Positions 10,541 to 19,900 of a stretch of 35,507 bases of DNA are shown one piece after another (positions within the stretch are counted from its first letter, which is position 1; every line of letters starts with the position of its first letter). Origin of the DNA: Priapulus caudatus (Eukaryota > Priapulida > Priapulimorpha > Priapulimorphida > Priapulidae); contig NW_014577208.1 in NCBI RefSeq assembly GCF_000485595.1, positions 426,086 to 461,592 of the forward strand, in the 5' to 3' direction. The notes beneath the pieces were generated by a model. It was not told the DNA's origin and did no database searches. It saw only the letters and a program-made list of their open reading frames with translations. Made by a program: the position numbers and the translations under genes.

Positions 10541-12043
10541 ATGGGGAATGGAATGAACAAGGTGCTTCCCGGCCTGTACGTCGGCAACTTTCGCGACTCG
10601 AAGGACGAGCGGCAGCTACACGAGCACGGCATCACGCACATCCTGTCGGTGCACGACAACGCGAAGCCGCTGCGCGACGATGTTGCCTACCTGTGCGTGC
10701 CGGCGTCCGACACGCCGGGCCAGGACCTCGTCGTCCACTTCCCCGCCTGCGTCGACTTCATCCACACGGCGCGGCTCGCCGGCGGCGCCGTGCTCGTGCA
10801 CTGCCTCGCCGGAGTCTCGCGCAGCGTCACCGTCGCCGTCGCCTACGTGATGACCGTCACCGAGCTGACGTGGCGCGAGGCCCTCGAGGCGGTGCGCCGC
10901 GCGCGCACCTGCGCCAATCCCAACTTCGGCTTCCGCAACCAGCTGTGCGAGTACGAGGAGGGGGCGCTGGCGGCGGAGCGGCGGCGGCTGCGCGCGCAGT
11001 ACGCCGCCTCGCCGCACGACGACGGCGCCCGCGTCGCCGAGCTGCTCGCCGAGTGCCGGGGAGGCATCATGCGCCTCGGCTACACCGACGACGTCGTGGT
11101 GCCACGGCGTCGCCAGCTCGCCGTCGCCGCGCAGCGCACCCCGCCGGAGGAAGGCAGGGCGAAGGACGGCGCGGCAGCGAAGCCCCGAGAGGGCAAGGCG
11201 GATGCTGCGGCAGATTTGCCCAAGGAAGGCAAGCGGGTAGACACGGTGGAAGGGAAGCCAAGCGGAGGTAAGCAGGCACTTGCGATGACGGACGTGCTCG
11301 AGGAAAGCAAGCAGGTGGATTGTGCGGAAGAGAAGATGAAGGAAGGTGAGGCGGTGCACGTGGTGGCCGCAATGCCAAAAGAAGGCGAGCAGCCATCAGA
11401 GAGGGGAGGCAAACTGTCACAGGAAAACACCCAACCTTCCCCTGAAAGAAGTGATGAAGGAATCTGTTGTTGTGCTGTCTTCACGCATGCGACCTTGCCA
11501 GAAGGTAAGTGTTCCCCTGGCTCCAACGGAATGTCGGTGACAGCGAGCGATTCTCGCCACACCAGTCAGCCGCCTAAAAGTGGATGTGTGGAGAATAGCA
11601 CTTGCGAATATACTGCAGAGGCAAAGCCTTCACAACTTAGCACTGACCAGATCCAGCTCGACGTTAGTGCAAGGGTAGAAGGTGATGCACCATCTTGCAC
11701 GATGAATATAGAAACTAACAACTGTGTTGACCCCACCAGTGCGAGTGGCACTGATGTTAGTAGCAGTATGGTGCAGCTTCATTTAACCAAAGATGTTGAG
11801 ACTCACCAAAGTGATTTCGCCTGTAAAAATATAGGTGAAGATCAAAGTATGATTAAACAGATAGCTAAGAACGATGAAGGTTCAAGCCTAGCCAATCAAG
11901 AAGACCATGTGTATGAATGTATAAATATAAACTCGCAATCTAGGATTAATAAGATACACCAGTCTTCGAACTTGTCAAATGACGTTCCTACGGATGGGAG
12001 CATTAAAACAGGGAAAGTTGATGATCACCAAAATGGTAGATAA
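10541..12043 (+). CDS. DUSP22/DUSP15-like dual-specificity phosphatase with long C-terminal tail
   Basis: Removes phosphate from Tyr and Ser/Thr residues; relatives act on JNK-pathway and other signalling proteins at membranes. I chose the ATG at 10541, not the in-frame ATG at 10412, because MGNGMNKVLPGLYVGNF matches the family N-terminus and Gly2 fits an N-myristoylation site. Catalytic residues fall at the DUSP22 positions: Asp57 (general acid), His87-Cys88 and Arg94 in VHCLAGVSRS. The catalytic domain spans about residues 4-155. Vertebrate relatives have roughly 180-300 residues; this one has 500, with a tail of about 345 residues, low in complexity and probably disordered, with repeated KEGK/KEGE words at about 215-285. 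The coding region has no intron here. The catalytic part is very GC-rich and the tail is not. Strong internal donor words (AAG|GTAAGT near 11507, GAG|GTAAGC near 11266) could allow shorter isoforms. It is not decidable whether this is the DUSP22 or the DUSP15 orthologue. Confidence 0.92.
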   Translation: MGNGMNKVLPGLYVGNFRDSKDERQLHEHGITHILSVHDNAKPLRDDVAYLCVPASDTPGQDLVVHFPACVDFIHTARLAGGAVLVHCLAGVSRSVTVAVAYVMTVTELTWREALEAVRRARTCANPNFGFRNQLCEYEEGALAAERRRLRAQYAASPHDDGARVAELLAECRGGIMRLGYTDDVVVPRRRQLAVAAQRTPPEEGRAKDGAAAKPREGKADAAADLPKEGKRVDTVEGKPSGGKQALAMTDVLEESKQVDCAEEKMKEGEAVHVVAAMPKEGEQPSERGGKLSQENTQPSPERSDEGICCCAVFTHATLPEGKCSPGSNGMSVTASDSRHTSQPPKSGCVENSTCEYTAEAKPSQLSTDQIQLDVSARVEGDAPSCTMNIETNNCVDPTSASGTDVSSSMVQLHLTKDVETHQSDFACKNIGEDQSMIKQIAKNDEGSSLANQEDHVYECININSQSRINKIHQSSNLSNDVPTDGSIKTGKVDDHQNGR

Positions 12044-12097
12044 CAGGAATCATGGTTGTGTTTCATGATGAATGTACGTACCCTACTAACAGTGTTT

Positions 12098-12103
12098 AAT
12101 AAA
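12098..12103 (+). terminator. AATAAA polyadenylation signal of the DUSP gene
   Basis: A canonical AATAAA lies 55 nt after the stop codon, giving a short 3' UTR. No genomic poly-A tract follows, which speaks against a recent retrocopy. Confidence 0.7.
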
Positions 12104-12400
12104 CTGTCGTAAATGTTCCAGTCAGTGTGCCTACATAGAAACGAATTGCCATAACATGCTTTGGTGTATGTTAGCACATACCAGTGATAACGACTAGTCT
12201 ATTGTCTTGTGCACAAGTGATCGTGCAAGTTTTATAGATAGGGGGAAATGTGCAATTGGTGTTTTAGAGATGCCCTGCTGTCTCTGCCAATGCGGTCCCT
12301 GCTTGTCACTGTGCATAATTACTCAACCTCGGCTGTTCCTCCATATCACCCAAGACCACCTTGCTAATCAATGATTAGTAATCACTTCTATCACTATCTT
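12104..12400. other. intergenic, nothing recognised
   Basis: No coding, RNA or repeat feature seen between the DUSP polyadenylation signal and the CT-rich minisatellite. Confidence 0.5.
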
Positions 12401-12404
12401 CATC

Positions 12405-12640
12405 ATCTCACTCGCCAGCTCCCTTTATCTTCTGAATGCCCATTTCCTCCGTCTCCTCACTCCCTCTAACCATCTCCTTTATCCACTGTCCATTACCTCA
12501 ATCTCCCCCCTGATCATCTCCTACATCTTCCCATTGAAAATTTCCTCAATCTCCCCACTGACCATCTCCTCCATTTCTCCATTGAAAATTTCCTCAATCT
12601 CACCACTGACTATTTCCTCAATCTCCCCACTTCCAACCGT
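12405..12640. repeat. CT-rich degenerate minisatellite (period about 24/48 bp)
   Basis: Repeated words such as CCATTGAAAATTTCCTCAAT and CTCCCCACTGACCATCTCCT recur, clearest at 12520-12635. Read on the - strand this gives an acidic repeat of GEIEE(I/M)-type octapeptides within a 96-codon frame. The octapeptide period reflects the 24-bp unit; there is no other sign of a gene. Confidence 0.75.
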
Positions 12641-14690
12641 TTCCTTCTTCATATCAGTGACTATCTTATAATTTACACCTATTTCTCCTGTGTTCATCTC
12701 CCCATCATCTCCATGGTCATTCCCGTGGCTAGTATCATCTAATTTTCGGCGAGTGACATAACCACAGCTTTGTAAAGAATTAGAACTGAAGTAATCCACA
12801 TATTGCCTCACACGTTACCGTATGGTCGTCATACAAGACCGGCGTAAGAGTATAATACACAGACTACAGATGTTCTGTTTTTGTACACGTGCAAAACACT
12901 ACTGGCAAGGTTGTTTATTAACGAATGCTGCACAGCGTTTTGGTGATATTTTTGTGACGTGACTATCACCATTGTGGATTACGAGTTACTTTCTTATATC
13001 AAATGGATATAGTTTCCAAGCAAAACCAAAAAAGCTTGAGACTAGAGCTTTGACTTGTTTCGAATGTGCAGAATGCCATTTGAATACATTTATGTAATCC
13101 ATTGTTGTAATTTGAGCACGCGGTGACCATTTTGGAATTCACTGCAAGCGTTGAGAACGCGTGTGTTGAGCAGTGCATATGTTGTACATTGTCTATACAA
13201 TATTGTTCTTCGACTAGCACGAGTTTTTACAAAGGTTCAAAATATATTTTTCATTTTGATATTGTTTACAGTGTAGTATGATCTACTCATTGCTCAGCTG
13301 CTATTTTCAACCTGTGTTAGGTCCGTTGATTCTTGTGATTTCTTTGTGACCGTCTTGTTGATTTCTTGTGTTTTAGTGGTGGGGTGTCCTTGATCACACC
13401 ACACAGAAACCCTCAGGGCACGTAAACCCTTGACCATCAATCAAATTCAATCGAACGCACCAATAAGTGCATGCTCTGTTGCAGTGACTTTAGACTTGTT
13501 GTTGGTCTTTTTTTTATGAAAATGCTGCCAGCAACCATGTAGGTAACACAATTTGCCAGATTGCAAGCAACGGCCATGTACTCTTTGTTTGCAAGACCAA
13601 TTTGGATCATCCAGCCTATATAAATTATATGTACAATTTTATTCAGAACTAGTTATATTTGTCGTAGTGACGTATCAGTACCCCAAATCGTCCGCATCAT
13701 TTATACTCGTGCGGTAAATCAGGTGGTGACTATAATTATTGAAAGTAACATACACATTTGTGTAACGTTGGTAGAAGAATAATTGATATGTATTGTAATC
13801 AGCAATGTTCAATGTCATCCAGTAGTGTCGAAAGAAGGTCTTCATTAGATAACGCATTCACATTTCTCAATGAGCATGGAAGAAATACAGCATGTGTAGA
13901 AATGTTGCAGGTGAAATGTGTAGAAGCCCAAATGGCACTTACAACTAAAATGAATACATTTTTGTTTCGTAATTAGTTTTTTACAGCCGACTGTTTAAAA
14001 AACTAAACCGTCAATTTGGTAGTTTTGTTGAGATATGCATATGCTGTATGTAATGTTTTATATGAACATACAAACCTACACTACTAACAAGTTCCATCCG
14101 ATCGCTATCAGATAGCATTGGGATGCCTAATGAATGACGCTTTTAGCTATGTATGTCATGTATGTAGCACTTTGACAATGAAATTTGCGAAATCTTTATA
14201 ATCGTGAGTTTTACAATTGCCCACGACCAGCATACTCAAATTAATCAGCTGAACATTTTTCTTTGGTTAATTAATGTGTATTGAGTTTGGCTATGAATAA
14301 TAATTGCATCTTTCGTTTAATTTCTTTGTTGGTGTTTAATCTATCAATTTCACTGTTTTCACTATGTAATCGTTGCAGCTTACTTTGCATTGTTATCATA
14401 ACCATAATTTTGTCAGCAAGTGAATCTAATCACTATACGCAATGCTTACCAACGGTTGTTTGCTACAGGCCATTAATCTGAACAATTCTGGGATTCCAAG
14501 ATTGGCCATTTATTTTGATCTATCAACGACCTGGTTTCTAAATTAAGCCAATCTTGTGTTTCCATTGAGATTTGCCTAGCACAGCACTAGTTTTATAGTA
14601 GGTCTTTGTCACTGAAGGGTTAGCAAAATCTAAATATGAGTATTAAATGATGATTAGGATCTAATATTGTTTATTTATTTATTTAGATTA
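12641..14690. other. intergenic, no supported gene
   Basis: AT-rich DNA of about 2 kb. Short frames at 12999-13220, 13758-13976 and 14281-14481 show no domain, no splice context and ordinary composition. No mobile element ends were found. Confidence 0.5.
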
Positions 14691-14695
14691 GTTAA

Positions 14696-15291
14696 AGGGA
14701 TCGTTTACTCTAGGTTCTAGGGTTATTTTCAGTTAATTTAGGTTAAGATTACGCTACATAAAAAGTCATGGTTCAATCACCATTAGAAATATTATTAAAA
14801 AATGTTTTAAAACTAGACTACAGTTTGATTACAACGACGGTGGCGCCACTCAAAGAGCACGATCTGATAAGTTGCGCAAAACAACTTTCCTGCCAAGGGC
14901 TACAGACCGAGGGTGTTTCTTATTTATTCATTTAAAAGCAAAAGGATTGTAATATCATATAAACGACATATAGTTTCAGTTATAATATGAATAAATTTGC
15001 CCTAAAATGAATATCGTTCGGTTAAATAGCATTTAGGTATAAATATAATTGCACTTTTGTGATTAGCCCTTGGTCTGTAACGTGCAAAATGAATTGTCAA
15101 ATACGCAACTTTTTCGGGGTGGCAGCACGGTCGCGGGTGTCATGGCGCCATTCAAATTTCGTAGCGTTGATGTGTAATTAATTATAACAATTAAATTAGG
15201 TATCTGGTAACAAATACGTGTGGGTATATAGACGATTTGTTATACAGTAAGTACAGTTGTATGCAGTAAAATCCTAGAGGGTACTGTCCCT
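14696..15291. mobile_element. TTAA-flanked non-autonomous element, AGGGA ends
   Basis: A 596-bp element lies between TTAA at 14692-14695 and 15292-15295. The ends are imperfect inverted repeats: AGGGATCGTTTACTCTAGG on the left and CCTAGAGGGTACTGTCCCT on the right. TTAA targets are used by Kolobok and piggyBac elements. No transposase is present, so the superfamily is inference. Confidence 0.75.
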
Positions 15292-15305
15292 TTAACATTA
15301 CTTAA

Positions 15306-15675
15306 GGATACTCTTCACCTTTTGCACGGGTATTGCTCTAATGAAGATTAAACGTTTATTGGCGAATGAATCGAATCAATCACTTGTTTTATTTATAGAG
15401 GAGATATATCTCTATGCTCAAGCCAAAAAATTTCATGAAATTTCCAGCACCTAATTACGTTACCACACAAATTTTGAATTTTTATGTAAAAATGGTATTT
15501 TGGATATTTCTCAACTAACAGAAAGAGTGAGGATACAATCAAAACGCTCTAAAAGTTCACATGTAATGTTATATGGAGAAATGAGCATATACAGAGGTGG
15601 CACATAGTGTTAGCCATCGAATAAAGTCGAAAATGAAAAATCGGTAAAATTTTGCCTAAAACCTTGAGAGTATCC
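15306..15675 (+). mobile_element. TTAA-flanked element, GGATACTCT family, deleted copy
   Basis: A 370-bp element starts GGATACTCTTCACC and ends CCTTGAGAGTATCC, between TTAA at 15302-15305 and 15676-15679. It matches both ends of the 734-bp copy at 19297-20030 but lacks its middle. It sits only about 10 bp from the neighbouring TTAA element. Confidence 0.88.
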
Positions 15676-15689
15676 TTAACATCCCCATC

Positions 15690-15760
15690 ATCAGGAGCTA
15701 ATAATGACAAATTATTGTCATTATATTGTCAATATTAATTTGTCATTATTAGCTCCTGAT
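15690..15760. mobile_element. hairpin micro-element with 25-bp perfect arms
   Basis: ATCAGGAGCTAATAATGACA plus AATTA at 15690-15714 is the exact inverse of 15736-15760, with a 21-nt loop. The CAGGAG...CTCCTG ends resemble the hairpin at 8374. No clear target duplication. Confidence 0.55.
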
Positions 15761-16220
15761 TACATAAAACAGTCTTGATGGTGGGGCAAATATTATCATC
15801 ATTCCTGATAATTATTAGTTGTGCGCATGTATTTTTTTAGGAAGCACCATATAAAATGGCACCACCCAGTCTCTACCATGCAGGAGGTTGCATATCATTT
15901 AAAGACATCAGCAAGGTAATGAATTATCTACTCATTCAAGCCAAATGTCACTATTCAGTTATAAACTTTTCAAAACATTACATAACATGTAGATTATGCT
16001 CCAACATTCCATCCAGCCCTGTTTTAGATACATTTCATAGAAATGACATACACATTTTCTGCACATACAGGATGAATCAATGTGCAGAAATTTGTTAAAA
16101 ATCGAGTGTTTAATGCATTGGCGATAAATTCCAAAATGAAATCCTAATAAGAAATCCACACAAAAACAATACAATACAACTGCATTTTAAATTAATTAAA
16201 TAGTCTGCACTGCTAGGGTC
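15761..16220. other. intergenic, 3' of GPCPD1
   Basis: No gene recognised; two overlapping short frames on opposite strands (15856-16098, 15959-16174) look like chance. Confidence 0.5.
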
Positions 16221-16223
16221 TAT

Positions 16224-16544
<321 letters not shown>

Positions 16545-16551
16545 TACTTAT

Positions 16552-16557
16552 TTTATT
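16552..16557 (-). terminator. possible GPCPD1 polyadenylation signal (AATAAA)
   Basis: TTTATT on the + strand reads AATAAA on the GPCPD1 strand, about 62 nt past the stop. If used, the microsatellite stays just outside or at the end of the mRNA. Confidence 0.4.
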
Positions 16558-16618
16558 ATTCATTGTCCCACTCTTATTTTCTTTGTATGCCAGAAACCGA
16601 CGATACAACATCCCCAAG

Positions 16619-16943
16619 TTAATCTTTTGCAATGGCAAATGGATGCACCTCACTATCATTTACACTGGCTGGCGTCGCCTCATTAACCCTACTACTTTCA
16701 CCTACACAAGCGGTCGCTGGAGATGCCGAACTGAATCTCTTCTCAGGCGGTGGCATTGGCTGCATTGTAGCTCCTTCGACGCCTACTGCAGATGGTGTTA
16801 CGGTCACAGTGCCGTCCGCCAACGTGGTTATGACAGAGCATCGTCTTAACTGGCCACGTTCCTGCAGCTTACTCTGCATGCGATTCTTCTCCTCAGCGAA
16901 GAAGATATTCTCTTGCGACACACCGGTGTGATACTCATTGATC
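16619..16943 (-). CDS. GPCPD1: GPCPD1 coding exon 15 and stop
   Basis: Completes the Arg codon of FDR, then [20 protein letters not shown], similar to the human C-terminal end after FDR/YDR. A variable Ser/Thr/Pro-rich tail of about 80 residues ends in FAIAKD and TAA. Acceptor GTACATAG. Confidence 0.9.
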
Positions 16944-19900
16944 CTATGTACACGACAAGATATCGAAAGCCGCATGAGACATGATATTAAACATGCGACA
17001 TCGAAAGAGAAATGAGACATGTTATTAACAACGTCGTATTGGAAGATCTAGAGAAATTAAACTATAATAAAAACGTGATGTCATACGAGAAATGAGAAGT
17101 GATGCTAAAGATGCAATATCGAAAGGGAAATAATACGATGATTACCACCTGCACGAGCAGGAAACGTGGCAACCATAGATGCCAGTTCAAAACTGTGAGC
17201 AGGTAGGAAACACCAAGCTTACACATATACCTATCAAATATGACGGCATCCACACCGAGCTTCTTGACATTGAGTATCTCCTCATTCTCCTCTACTCCCC
17301 AAGTAAACATGACCAAGCCTAGATTCTTGGACAGCGTAACCAGTTGTGGCAACCTTATTATGTCACCAGCATACATGCACACACCCTGAAACAGTGACAA
17401 GCTAGCTATAAACAATGACAGTGACTGAATAAATGTAGTTTAATAAGTGTGTGCTTATAATATACATTAGTTCAATGCTATACATTATAAACTTATATTA
17501 CAGCAATAATAACAAAGACAACAAATACAAAAACAATAACAAGAACAAAGATAACAAAATCAACAACCATGATAACAAGAACGTCAACAATAACAACAAG
17601 AGATATTAAAAGGCACTTTTGATGTTTTTGCTCCATAAAATTTTTGTAATTTCATTGATGCATGAATGTGGGCTAGCTGACTAACTGACCAGTAGCTTTT
17701 CGCACTTGACCAGTCGGATGCAGACTTCAGGGCTTCGCGCGCGAACATCTTCATAGCCAACATGGTTTCCGTGCGCTCCCTGCGACAATAGCATCACGGG
17801 ATACTTATTCTGCTTCAGCTGCAACCTGCAACAGAACAGCAGACGATTTGTGGCTCGTTATCATCATTAAAATTTCCAAGATATATTGAGACTGGAAGTC
17901 CTCTTTGTGATTGAGTGAGTGATCATGTGTTATGACTTTAGTGGCAATTGATAGATATTTGGATGGCAAAACTCTAATAGACATTTTATTGGGGCTCACT
18001 GCTATTTCTTGAAAAGATCAAAAGTTAAGAGTGTCCTCTAATTTGATCCATGCATGACAGATCTTAACACTAATTATACTGTGTGCCATTAAATCACCAC
18101 ACTTAGAACATAGAAGTAATGAGATCAGGTGTAAGATAACTGTTATTATCTCACTCCTGTTAGGATTGAGATTAGCATGCTCTACCATTCAGCACAAATT
18201 GAATGTGGAACTGTACCATTTTTGGCAATTATCGGGTAGGGAAGGCCTGTAGCACCACCTCAGGCACACCTCAGCCACTTGTGCCTTGTCATGTGGGCTG
18301 TCATCACCCACGATATACCGACATACCGCCAAACCTATGTTAGTGGTTATATCTATAGCACATACGCCTGTCTATAAAAGTCACTCCTGTCACTTACCTT
18401 GAGTAACCTTAAACACAGGTTCGACTGTATGTCTTATCCATACATCTAGGATGCATGAGTTGTATAAGTAACGTGCTCACATGATGCAGGTGTCCGGATC
18501 AAATGATGAGAAGACGATCCTACGGTTAGCAGCGTGGGTGAACACGACCGTCACGATCCTGTCGACAAACTCGTTTTTCTCGAAATAGACTGAATCTAGC
18601 TCAGTCGTGCCATCCTGCGAGTGAGAAACGGACCAAAATCATACACTGTGTCGTTTATAATTTTTCGGTCTAATGCGAAGAGAATTTGCAATTCTTTGAA
18701 GTTGCAAATTGAGACAGAGATTTTCATGGCGTGGTCATGAGATTCGTACAACAGTTCTATGAATTGTGAAGTTGGTATTATTCAAGGTCGCTACACAACA
18801 ACATTTACATGTGCGGAATACACTGTTAGACCATTATACAACAATACTTACGTGAACTACGTGAACGTGAAATAAATTAAACTATTATGCGAGGCAGAAG
18901 GAAGAAGAATTGACATGTTTTCAAGTACTCTCCTATGAAATAACATGCTACAAGTGGGCAAATGGCTTTCAAGCTGTCTTCCTTATGAAAAGATGTTACA
19001 TTTATCTATTTACGATTTAGAAACGCGGAGGTTTCTGAATTGGTTGGAAGCTGCTGCATTTCTCACCATGTTCCGCATCGGGTACTTGACCTCAACGTTA
19101 AAACCGACGTGTGAGTTGACGCGATTCAGTGCCTCCTCGAGGGTGGGAAAGGGCTGCCAGTCATCTATCGTTGTTGCGCTTGAGCTCCGTCTCACCAAAG
19201 CCTCAACATCTGTCGGCAGCAAACACAGAGAACTACTGTACCAGCCACATGTACTGTTCACCACAAAGCTCAATGACGTGCTTGAGCTAGTGTTAAGGAT
19301 ACTCTCAACCTTTTTCACGGGTATTGCTCTAATGAAGATTAAACGTTTATTGACGAATGAATCGAATCAATCACTTGTTTTATTTATAGAGGAGATATAT
19401 CTCTATGCTCAAGGCAAAAAATTTTATGAAATTTCCAGCACCTAATTATGTTACCACAAAAATTTTGAATTTTTATGTAAAAATGGTATTTTGGATATTT
19501 CTCAATTACCACATTTTCTCAATGAGGATACAAAATTTTCGCCACATGTTAAGCACAATATGTACCAAAATAGTGCATCAGGATTTTTCTTTAAGTTTTA
19601 TATTTACCAAGAAAAATAAAAAAAACTGCCTAAAATTCAAGTCGCACGTTTGAATTAAAAAATTTTTGCGAATAAAGAGACATAACTCATAAAATACGGC
19701 ATTTAACAACAATCCCTGCGCACTTTTTTACAGCAATATGTTACCATTAAAACGAGTGTAAAATTAAATTATTCCGAGTTGTAATCACAGAGAAATATCC
19801 ATTTATACATCGACTACTAAGTCAGAAATTGAAACGGAGAAATCAGCGTTTTTGTGACGTCAGCCGCGGCTCACTACACATGTACGCGGGCAAGCAAAAC

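Noticed and set aside
10616-11562. Long frames on the opposite strand and in a shifted + frame over the DUSP gene
   Set aside because: GC-rich coding sequence lacks stop codons in other frames; only the frame with HCLAGVSRS is a real protein.
12521-12811. Acidic repeat protein on the - strand
   Set aside because: The repeat follows the 24-bp DNA unit of a minisatellite; no start or splice context.
19210-19292. Extension of GPCPD1 exon 11 upstream from the acceptor CTAG|CTCAAGCACG
   Set aside because: It would start in phase as LKHVIEL but meets a stop and is out of frame with the conserved part; the acceptor at 19209 works with exon 10.
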